A stretch of DNA of 64,000 bases from positions 11,160,001-11,224,000 of the forward strand of contig OY755177.1 in the NCBI GenBank assembly GCA_963576735.1, in the 5' to 3' direction. Shown piece by piece: positions 11,052-21,498 of this stretch. Made by a program: the position numbers and the translations under genes. Source of the stretch: Bedellia somnulentella (lineage: Eukaryota; Arthropoda; Insecta; Lepidoptera; Bedelliidae). Numbering within the stretch: the stretch's first letter is position 1; each line of letters opens with the position of its first letter. Below the pieces are notes generated by a model that was not told the DNA's origin, ran no database searches, and saw only the letters and a program-made list of their open reading frames with translations.

Positions 11052-11412
11052 TAAGCATAAGCATAAACTTCCACGCCGAATATCCCCGAAGGGGTTGGCA
11101 GAGGTACTAATACTTCTGAACATCACGTGACTTTGTCACTTGGTGTTCAGAGTACCCACGTTTTGCATGGACAGTGTACTCACGTGATAGGGGGCAGGCC
11201 TATCGCCGTTTTGTACGAATACACTGTCATATGACTAAGTACAACTCAGCCATGTGGGTTTCCTCACGATGTTTTCCCTCACCGTTAACAACCATGATAA
11301 ATTAACCACACATATGTCTTTAGAAAAGACAAATTGGTATAGGCCCGACCCAGGATTTGAACACTAGTCGATTTCACGATAACCGAGTGTTCTACCCACG
11401 GGGCTATCACGG
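11052..11412 (-). repeat. SINE family B (tRNA-derived), full copy
   Basis: On the minus strand the head has a tRNA-like TAGCCCCGTGGGTAGAACAC and the B box TGTTCAAATCC. The body and a 3' tail with CCTCTGCCAACCCCTTCGGG and GGCGTGGAAGTTTATGC follow. It is flanked by a 14-bp duplication with one mismatch (TTATTTGTAAATAA at 11038-11051, TTATTCGTAAATAA at 11413-11426), which proves retroposition. It is nested inside the inverted-repeat element at 10070-12678. Confidence 0.85.
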
Positions 11413-11629
11413 TTATTCGTAAATAAGTCAATTATTATCTTTCATGTTTTATGCCAAAATCGTTTTAGGCTGGTATCGTGTTCGTGAGAGGTCCTGCCTT
11501 CGTTGACGTTTATGCTATGACGTTTGCCAGTTACTGTCAATCTATGTTCTTCTATATCTATGATAATCTAAAAGCTGCCAAATTAAAATAGGCACGAATG
11601 CTTTGCAATATTTCATCCACTATTGCGTT

Positions 11630-11700
11630 AGTCACCATGGCCTAGCGGTTAAGTAATTAGTAATCATAATTATAATCCGTTGCGTCAGGGTTCAAGTCCT
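11630..11700 (+). repeat. tRNA-derived SINE head
   Basis: CACCATGGCCTAGCGGTTAA resembles an A box and AGGGTTCAAGTCC a B box. The 5' and 3' ends do not form an acceptor stem, so this is not a functional tRNA. A T-rich stretch follows. Confidence 0.6.
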
Positions 11701-11804
11701 AACTTGTGTTTTGTTTTTGTATTTTAACAATAATACATGTTCTTTTTTTTCAAATTTTTTATTTTTAATTATAAGCCTTTAAATTTATTGTCCTCATTTA
11801 ATAT

Positions 11805-12056
11805 GCCGTGTAGTGTTGGCTTAGAATAGCACTACCCCATTTCTTCCGGTGGGTGTACGTAAGAGGCGACTAACGGTATTGGGGCTTTTAATAGATTTTT
11901 GGGCGATGCGGTTGGAGACCCATCACCAACAACCTTTATATTACCATCTTTTCCCCACTAAAAATTCCAAAAGTGGCTGAGGAATTTTTAATTCCTTAGC
12001 TCTGGCTACCCCTTCTAGGGATCTATAGCCGTGAGTATATATCGTTATATATGTAT
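11805..12056 (+). repeat. SINE family A, full-length copy
   Basis: It starts GCCGTGTAGTGTTGGCTTAG and ends GATCTATAGCCGTGAGTATA. All family blocks are present (GGGCGATGCGGTTGGAGACC, CTCTGGCTACCCCTTCTAGG). It is nested in the element at 10070-12678. Confidence 0.9.
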
Positions 12057-12678
12057 TTATGAATACGTATGGTACGTTAAAGAAGACAGCAAGAAAAAGT
12101 ATAATTTTGTAGGAACTAGTTTATCCTTTAATTTTATTAAAACTGCATTTATATTTATGCTACCCTGGTACATACAATGTAATTAAAAAATGGAATACAT
12201 GGTTTCAAAAGTTCTAAGTTATTTTACCTCTTGGTGTTTTTGTACCAGTGAAAAATTATTGCGTACAACTAGTTGTACGGATTAGTTGGTCAGTGGAGAA
12301 AACCTCCCAGCAGAAAACTCTTATTAGTTTTGACATTGATAAAACCAAATGGTGGTTGCGTAGAAAATGTATTCCAGCGTAGTTAGTTAAAGAATTTAAA
12401 ACTGTATGCCTAGTGCTATAAGGTACATTTTCCCTAAATATTCAGATATTTATGATCAATCTGTCTGAGCAGATAACTTTGACGAGTTGTGCTATCAGAT
12501 ATTATTGTCTCTTAGAGTGTTCAGATATAATTGAAAAACCACTGCTCATATATTTGTGGCGAATTGGATGTTCAGATCTTATTGACCTTATTTACCGTAA
12601 AGAATTTATTGAAATTTATTGCTGCTCAGATATATTTGAGTACCTCGGCCGCTCCGATATATCTGATGGCGACTGTAC

Positions 12679-14005
12679 CAGCAATTTTGCATGCGAGTTA
12701 GAAACTCGTTAGGGAATAGATATTCTCGGATGTTCGAGAGGTGTAATAAAAAATCGACACATCGTCGAGTTCTCTCCAAGTTCTGGAAAAACGTAGACAA
12801 AAGTGGAATTCAGTGGAAAGCTCGTTACTGGCCATTTGTTCGTGCGCTGCATTCTGTACATCGCTTTATCTGTTACTAAAATATATGCATCGGTTCTTAT
12901 TTTTATGGTTTTATGGCTTTCCTCTATCTGTTGGGGTTATAGAGGGGTTTCAAACATGGTATAATTATATGGTATAACTGAATTTTTAAGCTGCCGAGTA
13001 TTTTCTAATTCTCTGAGAATCTCTGATTAATAGCTGCGAGTATATGTATGTATGTACAATAGTTAGTTAAGAACTCATTATTGTACGATCTTAAAAGTAA
13101 TTTGAATGGAAAATATATTTTTGTATATCTTACACGCACATGATATAGAAATATAGATGTCCTTATATATTATAATAGTGTGGGTTGTCTCATCTATTGT
13201 ATTGTAACTACACATATCCCATCCCAAAGAGAGATGATCTTTAGTTTGTTTGAGCGCTACGTTCTTGATTAAGGAATTGGTATGTTATAAGCTGGTACGA
13301 AGTCATATGGTAACCTATTTTATTTTACTCACTCTTATCATACTTTTTTATCTGACTGTTAAATTGGAGCTGGTATTCCCTTTATATGATCGTGACTTGT
13401 GAACCTTCCCTGCATTTCTAAGCAGTAAGTTAATGCAATTTTTAAACATAAGAGGAGACTGAAATTTGTTTTTGATGGATGCCACTAAGCATATTCGTGA
13501 ATTTGTTTTAACAAACTTTCAAGTTTTTTTTTACAAAACTAACGAAATACAGATTATTTTTAAAACTTTTATTGAGATGTTTCCAAAAGGAATAGGATAT
13601 GTCTCAGAGTATAGATAATGTTGCCGCTAACTATAGTCCTCATTTTTTAACATGACTGATTCATATGCATTAAAATAAATATCAAACAGCATATACAAAG
13701 TTTGGGTCGTTTTTTATTGCAATGCGAAAGTTAGAATAAATAACATAAGTTAGAGGAGGTATAAATTGATTTAAATAAAATATATAAATTCACTTCATCT
13801 TAATCCTTTAACTTATCATTTTGTAACCACTGAATTCCCAAAAATGGTAGAGACCTTTTTTTTATTAATTATTAAAAGCTTTTATTTAACTTGCAATGTA
13901 TGTATATTAGTGTGTTCGGGTGAAATCTTTGAACTCAATTTTGAAGTAGATATATTCAACCGTTTGTGCTGAAATTTTGTGGACGCATTTTGTTTGGATG
14001 ACAAT
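12679..14005. other. AT-rich stretch with a faint SINE A remnant
   Basis: At about 12935-13060, TTGGGGTTATAGAGGGGTTT, then TCTGATTAATAGCTGCGAGT and TATATGTATGTATGTA, looks like an old SINE family A copy. Nothing else was recognised. Confidence 0.35.
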
Positions 14006-14385
14006 ATAATGATAAGATATGTGACGTCATTCTAAATTCAATATGGCGGATCATACAAGATGTCAGAACAGTTATATTTAATCCACTTATACAATATTGG
14101 TATCAAATGAAAGGGCTTGTTAAGAGTGACTAGAAAAAGAATATGACGTCATTCTGAATCCAATATGGCGGACCATGCAGGATGGCGGAATAGTTACCTT
14201 TAGTCTACTTCTACAATATGGGTATCAAATGAAAGGGCTTGTTAAGAGTGACTAGAAAAAGAATATGACGTCATTGTGAATCCAATATGGCGGACCATGC
14301 AGGATGGCGGGATAGTTACCTTTAGTCTACTTCTACAATATGGGTATCAAATGAGAGGGCATTTTGAGAGTAATAATAACTTGAA
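14006..14385. repeat. 122-bp tandem repeat, three units, with TGACGTCA palindromes
   Basis: Three successive units with a 122-bp period each contain TGACGTCATT, CCAATATGGCGGACCATG and TATCAAATGAAAGGGCTTGT. Units two and three are almost identical and the first is more diverged. TGACGTCA is the classical CREB/ATF-type palindrome; binding is not implied by sequence alone. Confidence 0.85.
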
Positions 14386-14456
14386 AAAAGAATGTGTCGT
14401 TAACTAAAAAGTTAAAAATAAAAACTAAAAAATAACTAAAAAGTAAAAAATTAAAA

Positions 14457-14786
14457 ATTTTAAGTAAAAAAACTTTTTAAGAAAAAGCTTTTATTTAAAT
14501 GCTCTAAAAAGAAGAAAATAAAATATTCCTTTTAGATTATAGTAACAACTCCTCATTATACACAATTTATATATAATAATAAAAGCTTGTCGCTCGATTT
14601 ACCACAAATTATTATGATATAAAGGAATGTTGATAGGTATGTAAACCTCGCGACAAGCTTTTATTATTATATATAAATTGTGTATAATGAGGAGTTGTTA
14701 GTATAATCCAAAAGGAATATTTTATTTTCTTCTTTTTAGAGCGTTTAAATAAAAGCTTTTTCTTAAAAAGTTTTTTACTTAATTTT
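14457..14786. mobile_element. Foldback element with about 135-bp arms
   Basis: Arms at about 14457-14594 and 14650-14786 are nearly perfect inverted copies. They contain TTTTTAAGAAAAAGCTTTTA, CAACTCCTCATTATACACAA and AATAATAAAAGCTTGTCGC, and are separated by a loop of about 55 bp. The arms cover almost the whole element, so the single strand would form a very long hairpin. It is a MITE or foldback transposon with no coding capacity, directly after the 122-bp tandem array. Confidence 0.85.
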
Positions 14787-15982
14787 TTTTTAAATTCGTC
14801 GTTTTATTCCAAGGCTGCTTCTTTTCCGGATTTACAGTCTTAAGTATATATGTATAAGTGTAAGTTCACTTCTAGCAAATTAGGAAAGGTGGTACTCATA
14901 TGAAAGTGCTTTCTTAATTCTCGTTGGCACTGTTACCTTTAAACCACTTTTGGTAAGATTCTTTTGTTGGTTGGGCAGATTGTAATCAATAACTTTTTCC
15001 GCCTTTTCACGAACCTTCTGCTCAGTTGAAAAAGTCATATCATCTCTTTGGATATAATCAAAGGCATCAGTCCAACAAATAATCAAAGGGTGTTAGTTAC
15101 TTTTGATAACTCATTATATTGAGTATACATATATTAATAAGTTGCGAACTAAAAATGAAGTTTACTGTAAACCAACATATTTTGTGATGTAAAATGTGAG
15201 AGTATAGAACTCAGTACATATACGCCAAAAAGTTTTTTAGTTTAGTTAACAACTATATTATTCTTTTTGTGAAGTAAATATACTATACCAGACTCTTATT
15301 ACAATAAAGACTACTACCAAACAAGAATTTAATAAAAATATGAACTATTAAAGTATAACTCGAGCTACACCAGGACATGAGAAATGGCAATCTCAGTTGA
15401 AAGTTCTTAAGGGAGCTTTATCCGGAGATTACGTGTAATCCATCAGGGATTACTTTGTAGACAGGTGGCGTCTTAGGAGCACAGCCAGCCTGCCTTTGTG
15501 CTAGTCTCTTTATAATTATATAGTTTGGGACTTGAAGAGTACTGTGTGCAGTTTGGTTTATATTATAATGTGCATTGCAATCATATGGAATGGTATAGCA
15601 CATGTGTAGCAGGCGATGGCTGTGGGGTGGTTGCAAATTTTAAGTGGTTTTCATAACGGCAATGTGTTTTGATTTGAGACATTACCGGCTTTCCAGCAGT
15701 TCTATACTCTCTACCAATAATGACTAAGTATCTATGCAAAAAAACGTTAATGTAAGTTGAAAGTTTATTTTTATTGCGTCTCTACGATATATCATACCAT
15801 CATACATTAGCTTAGCACGGCATCATAAATCAAGATGAAAACTAAATCCATATACGTTCTTGGAATACTGGTTAAAATGTCTCACCAGACTTTTAGAGTC
15901 CTATAGCAGTAAGACAGTCACGCGCGATTCAAATACAAACAGTTCAAAAAAAATATTAATAAAATTATATATTTTTATACAA
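14787..15982. other. AT-rich non-coding stretch
   Basis: Short chance frames only (14880-15086, 15418-15636). No domain or repeat was identified. Confidence 0.3.
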
Positions 15983-16050
15983 GGCGACGTCAGTGGCAGA
16001 GTGGATAGGTGAGTAACTTCTGGGTCCTGAAGTCGCAGATTAGAATCCCG
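15983..16050 (+). repeat. tRNA-derived SINE head (fragment)
   Basis: CAGTGGCAGAGTGGATAGGT (A-box-like) and AGATTAGAATCCCGC (B-box-like) lie at tRNA spacing, followed by an unrelated T-rich tail. No closing stem. Confidence 0.5.
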
Positions 16051-16763
16051 CAGAGAACAACAATTTTGTGTAATAAAAATGAAAGGTTTCATGTGTGTAC
16101 TATATAATATCAAATATATCGTTGAGTTAGTAGTAGTAAGTTATACTACGAGTCACTAATATTAGCTAACTCTATTTAACTTGATCTGGATCATATGTTG
16201 AAAGGTTCTCATTGTAATAATTTCTACATATTGACATAAATCTACAATTATTATCTTTCTGTTTGAACGGACGGACGCAGCAAAAGTATTTTGTACATAA
16301 GAAATTTCCATTGTTTGAGTAGTAAGTGTACCTGCATAGGGTTAATTTGAGCCCCTCGGTGTGGTCATATATGAGTTGCGACGAGAGTAAATGTCCTCGA
16401 TGATATTTACCATACGTCGTCTACTGTTCATAATTACCAATATTCTTTGTAGCCCAATTAATGGATCTCAAAACATTATACTAAAATTTTGTCATACTTA
16501 GCAAATAACTACTTATTTGTAGATCAAGAAAGCTTCGTTTCTTTGGGTCATATCATATCAATCATAGTTCATTTTTATCTACCGTATATGCAAATTTACT
16601 AATTAAATAACTTTTCTTACATTTGCACAAAAGTTCTATGAAGAGAAAAAAATAAAAACTTTCTTTATTTCAAATCGACACTAACCCGACTTTTTTCAAA
16701 ATACTGTAACTACGTTTATGCCAACATTAATTTAATGAGCCTACTTACTATTGTCGCTAATTA

Positions 16764-16925
16764 AATAATTATATTTCAATGTTACATCCTCAAGATTTAG
16801 TAAACCATGTAGTCCGATTCAGGATACACTGCATGGTCACACCATTTCAGAGCGAAAATAACGATTTTTCAACTCATTCCGGTCATCAATCCGTCCCTCG
16901 TCCTCCAATCTCGTTCCTTCATTCT
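16764..16925. repeat. Copy of the 21-kb inverted-repeat element (partial)
   Basis: ATTTCAATGTTACATCC, AAGATTTAGTAAACCATG and TCCGATTCAGGATACACTGC through to ATCTCGTTCCTTCATT match, in reverse complement, the sequence at about 21106-21150 and 21298-21440. It is the same family as the element at 21142-21498, without a recognisable second arm. Confidence 0.7.
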
Positions 16926-17164
16926 TTTTAGGTGTGCTGCATTGGAAACACGTCTCGTCTCCGTAAAATAAAAATTGTAACATAATTATTTATGTTCAAC
17001 TAGTAAATGCCAGTGTATATTAATGACTATTCAAGTAAACATATGAATTGACAAGGTTCTACTTCCGAAATACTATATATGTAAATTCACTTTTGATAGT
17101 TGGCGGCAAAAATGGCGGTGAGTAATATAATCATTTTATGTTCTTAAGCCCCTTAATGAGTTAT

Positions 17165-18160
17165 TATACAGTTTTTTCTTCAATCCACTTTTTTAAGTGA
17201 TGGTGCGATGCTGCGCAGAAAGTGACATAATTGTTATTAACTTTATCAATGACCCACTTTTGAGTCTTATTAAAGTGATAATAAGTAACGTAATATTACC
17301 CAGAAGATTGATGTCATGTATATCTAAAGTGGTTTTACCTATGCGATAAAGCGCAGAAAGTGTCATGAATCATAAAAACAGTAAAGATGTTCAATATTAA
17401 AATTTTCTTAAATAGATAATAAGTAATATTAACCAGAACATTGATTGTCATAATGTATTTTCTTCTTTTTCTTGAACATGTATATTTAATAATACAATAT
17501 GCACCTACCGTACGTTGTCACAATGAATAACATTTTACATCGACAACTTTTTAATCTTCATAAAGAGGTAATACGAGTTGTTATCCAGAAGATCAATTGG
17601 CATGCGCTTTCCTAAAGTGATTGTACGAGATACTTCCCAGAAAGTAGCTATATTTATTTCAGCATTATCGTCATTCAGTACATAGTTACTACATGTATAT
17701 CAAATAATACGGTGTGCACCTACCGTACGTTATCACGATGAATAATATTATACATCGACAACTTTTTAATCTTCTTAAAGAGGTAATACGAGTTATTATC
17801 CAGAAGATCAATTGGCATGCGCTTTCCTAAACTGGTTGTACGAGATACTTCCCAGAAAGTAGCTTTATTCATTTCAGCATAATCGTCATTCAGAACATAG
17901 TTACTTCATGTATATCAAATAATACGGTGTGCACCTACCGTACGTTATCATAATGAATAATATTATACATCGACAACTTTTTAATCTTCTTAAAGAGGTA
18001 ATACGAGTTATTATCCAGAAGATCAATTGGCATGCGCTTTCCTAAAGTGGTTGTACGAGATACTTCCCAGAAAGTAGCTTTATTCATTTCAGCATTATCA
18101 TCAATCAGTAAATAGTTACTACATGTATATTAAATAATACGGTGTGCACCGACCTTAAGT
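17165..18160. repeat. 215-bp tandem repeat (about three close units plus older ones)
   Basis: GCACCTACCGTACGTT recurs at 17501, 17715 and 17931, and a variant at 18145, giving periods of 214-216 bp. Units share CGACAACTTTTTAATCTTC, CCAGAAGATCAATTGGCATG and GAGATACTTCCCAGAAAGTA. Between 17165 and 17470, CCCAGAAGATTGATGTCA and CTAAAGTGGTTTTACC look like further, more diverged units. A satellite-like array with no coding. Confidence 0.85.
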
Positions 18161-18164
18161 TTTT

Positions 18165-18620
18165 ACTATAAAAACGTTGAGTTGTCGGAAAATAATGTGT
18201 CATACGAACCAGTACGAATGACATACCCAAGCAAGAACAACCTAAAGGTCGAGACGACCATAGTTCCCATCACTGACGAGTTCTCTGAACATTGGGGTTA
18301 TATATCCCAGCAGGATTAACATGAAACAGTATGATGGTAAGTATATCGACAGGTACCTGATAATCTACTCAGTGAATTTCACTTGAGGTGCTGACTTTGC
18401 CGTAATAATAGTTTGGAAAAATCACAAACACAATATCAGCTTTGATTGCCTTTTGGCGCTTAGTTACATATCCAATAACCTTGTTATGGATAAATCAACA
18501 TCATTATTTTGAATAATCACATGGTAATAATGTTTTTCATTATTACTCACATATGAAAATTAAAATAGTTTTCATTATTACCCACATACGAAAAACGACG
18601 GACTATCTTGCTGTCTAATT
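18165..18620. other. Possible promoter and leader, weak
   Basis: CTATAAAAAC near 18167 resembles a TATA box. About 150 bp downstream, ATGAAACAGTATGATG meets a strong donor, GTAAGT (about 18337-18342), which could be a first coding exon. No following exon in the right phase was found, so this stays a suggestion. Confidence 0.15.
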
Positions 18621-18783
18621 ATGATGCCCACATGGCATTACAAGACCGCCGCCGCAACTGTCCCCGCTCGCTACGGTTGTGCTTGTACCTGCCGTGATGA
18701 AGACCGTGATGGACATGTCACGTCACTGCCGCCGCCGCCACCGCCGCCGGCCGCCACCTGCTAGACGCTCACAGGTACTCTCA
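18621..18783 (+). other. GC-rich CCG-repeat island, possible exon
   Basis: An abrupt GC-rich patch in AT-rich DNA, with a CCG run at about 18727-18752. One frame reads ATG at 18621 to TAG at 18762 (47 aa with a run of seven prolines). Another frame is open through the patch to CACAG followed by GTACTCTC, a possible donor. No domain was recognised. It could be a 5' exon or CpG-rich promoter of an unlisted gene, or simply a triplet repeat. The minus-strand frame 18723-18980 is its arginine-rich shadow. Confidence 0.25.
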
Positions 18784-21141
18784 GTGTTGTCACAATGCAC
18801 ATAGGTGCTGATGATGCTGATGATCCATTCATATCTTTGTAAATTATAACGTCGTGGAAGGGTGTAAGATTTTTTTTTCATAAAATTCATTATGTCAACT
18901 AATTTTTGAAATTTTTGAGGGCCACGTACGAGAAACGTTTTATTCATGTGTTGTAAATGAAATATATGTATTATATACAAATATTCATATATGTGTGATT
19001 GAGATTGTAGATTAGTTCTTAAACCGAGAAATTCATTCAGAGATCATAAGGGAATCATCTCGAATAACACAATAGATTCAAAGGAATCTTACATTTTGTT
19101 TCTTTTAGCAATTGTACGTATGCCTTTACCAAAGGTAAAGAACACGAAAAAATTCAGTTTTCACAAACTTGACAAATTTTATCGTTTTCCTTCTAGACCA
19201 TTACCTTTACCGTTTATCTTTACGAATGTCTCTGTTGGTATTTAGTAAATACAGGGCTCCAATAGCATAACTGACACAATTGAAACCTCTCCATCGCAAA
19301 ACCACTTACATGTTTGCAATTGCCAACATACAAATTTGAATTTGTTACTTGTTCATATATTTTTACATATTTAAATAAAGAATTTTCTAATATAAAAATT
19401 ATATATAAAAAGCAGTTGGTCTTTGGAAGTTTTTACACTAAACTTATATCATTACATTTTATCTGAATCGTCTTTTGCAGAACGTATTTATAACTGCTTA
19501 TGGATCCGCATGCAAGGGCGGTTATTTTTATGTCTATGGTCTTGTCATGGTCATAAGAGGAAAACGAACTGAAGATAGTTCCCTTTTATTGGGTTTGAAT
19601 CTAGTTGGTTTTAGAAATATTACTATACAAAAGCATATCGCGGGTATGTAGCAGGGTAGGTATGAAATTCCCTTATATTTCTTACGTCAATAATTTACTT
19701 TTATTTAATTGGATATTACGATCAAGAGCATGCTATCGTTTTTTGTTTTGTATGTATACATACAATCATATCTCACGCCATTGGTTCCCGTTTGGGTGTG
19801 CAGTGACTGTCGATCGCCGCTTTGTGCAACCGAACAATATTTTCGTATAATTAAAGGAAAATACTGATACAGGCAAAGATATGGTTTTCTTTTTAAACAC
19901 ATATTCTGTCAAGGCGAGTCATAAATATACCTATTTACATCACAAGCAAAACATATTGTATAATATTCATACATATGTTATATTTAATTTTATTACAGAA
20001 ATATTCTTGATTGCAACATGATCTTCATGCTTATAATATTTTTTCATTCCATTTGTACCTTGAAACTGCAATTCTCAATGTTTCCTTTTTTGAACATTCG
20101 ACATATATTAAATTAACAAATTCAAAGGCTCTCTCATTAAGTCAGAAATATCTTTAAGAAAATCTTATAAACTTTAAAGATATTATAATAATGTCTATTA
20201 CCTAAAGTTTAACAAAAAGAAAGCATTGTTAATTTTGTCTTGTTCTGATTATTTTTCCAGTCGAATTAGTTATGCAGTTTCTACTGAAATCGTCGATAAT
20301 ATTGTTAAATATGGTATGGTCTTATATATATATATATATGGTTGGCATTAGTGAGTACTATTATACCTCTATAGGTATGGTGTATCAAATACAGAGTGCA
20401 CTCATTAATAAGTTTTATGTCTTAAATTAATCAACCAACAACAGTTTGGCGATTTTATGTGAAATATAAATGGGTGTTAGTTTTGTACCTAACTTATGAA
20501 TATTGATTTATATGGATAGACATGGAACGCAAATTCAAATCAAACCTTTCCTCTTGGTTTGGACTTATTCCTAAGCATATAAATATTTTTTTTTAAATCT
20601 CAGGAGTATAAGTAATTTATAAATATTATTGTTAAAAATAAATTTATTAAGAAAAGCATTCTTATCTTCTTGTATAGATCTCAAGATATAGTTGCTACAT
20701 GTATTTAATTCTTCTTTCAAATACTTTGGCTACAAAGATTCATCTTTCTATTTTGAAAGAAATTTTCGTTAATCATTTTACATTTACAATGACATAAACA
20801 CTTCTTGGCTGCGTACTGATCAGGGGTGCCCATTGGTAGTTTAAGAAAGCAAGTAGATAGACTGGCTAGTCGACCTGTTTGGTATAGCTTTATTTTTTAT
20901 CATCCTATATGTGATAAACAAAATACGTATTTTGACTTTTGGTATTATACTAGTTTTAGTAGTAAATGACAGTTTTTAAATACTTTGAAATTTAATGGGA
21001 AATGGACTTTCACCAATACCTTTAATTGTAATAATTTTATTGTTTGCAATAATTTATTTAACCAAATACATGTTATCATTTGCAACCAGAACTCTAAACA
21101 TCTACATGGTTTACTAAATCTTGAGGATGTAACATTGAAAT
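18784..21141. other. AT-rich non-coding stretch
   Basis: A short TA run near 20327-20340. A fragment of the 16.8/21.1 kb repeat family (CATGGTTTACTAAATCTTGA onwards) occupies about 21106-21141. No gene was seen; short frames such as 19605-19850 look random. Confidence 0.3.
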
Positions 21142-21498
21142 ATAATTTATGGTTAAAAGAACTTACCTAAGTGAATTTCTACCAAAATTATATGAAATGT
21201 TACATCCGAAGAGATTTAGTACCCACCCTAACCCAGAGAAAGGTGAACCTATCTAACCCTTCAGTTGCAAATTCACAGCTAAGATACCTCTAAAATAAAT
21301 GAAGGAACGAGATTGGAGGACGAGGGACGGATTGATGACCGGAATGAGTTGAAAAATCGTTATTTTCGCTCTGAAATGGTGTGACCATGCAGTGTATCCT
21401 GAATCGGACTACATGGTTTACTAAATCTCTTCGGATGTAACATTTCATATAATTTTGGTAGAAATTCACTTAGGTAAGTTCTTTTAACCATAAATTAT
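21142..21498. mobile_element. MITE with about 77-bp inverted ends
   Basis: The left arm 21142 to about 21218 and right arm about 21422-21498 are perfect or near-perfect inverted copies: ATAATTTATGGTTAAAAGAA, CTTACCTAAGTGAATTTC and ATGTTACATCCGAAGAGATT. The 200-bp core contains GAGGACGAGGGACGGATTG. A related partial copy lies at 16764-16925. Confidence 0.85.

Larger units (their letters stand above)
10070..12678. mobile_element. Large DNA transposon with about 260-bp inverted ends, hosting nested insertions
   Basis: The left arm (10070 to about 10335) and right arm (about 12420-12678) are inverted copies beginning GTACAGTCGCCATCAGATAT. The arms are built from degenerate repeats of ATCTGARCA / TCAGATAT spaced roughly 30-40 bp, for example TATATCTGAGCAGC, AGATCTGAACATCC, AAATCTGAACACTC and ATATCTGAACATTTAG. 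Such repeated sites near the ends are typical of transposase-binding arrays. No transposase coding remains inside; the interior is filled by a SINE A end, a SINE B, a tRNA-like head and a full SINE A. Open frames in the arms (10280-10516 on -, 12452-12712 on +) arise from the repeats. It is a non-autonomous element of unassigned superfamily. Confidence 0.8.

Noticed and set aside
11630..11700. Functional tRNA gene
   Set aside because: A and B boxes are present but the acceptor stem does not pair, and the sequence continues as a retroposon; the same holds for the heads at 2428, 15983 and 57965.
17112..17124. ATGGCG followed by GTGAGT as a tiny first coding exon
   Set aside because: The start context and donor are good, but no following exon was found and such matches are expected by chance.
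17165..18160. Spaced repeats as a CRISPR array
   Set aside because: Units are contiguous 215-bp tandem copies with no unique spacers, and the genome is clearly eukaryotic.
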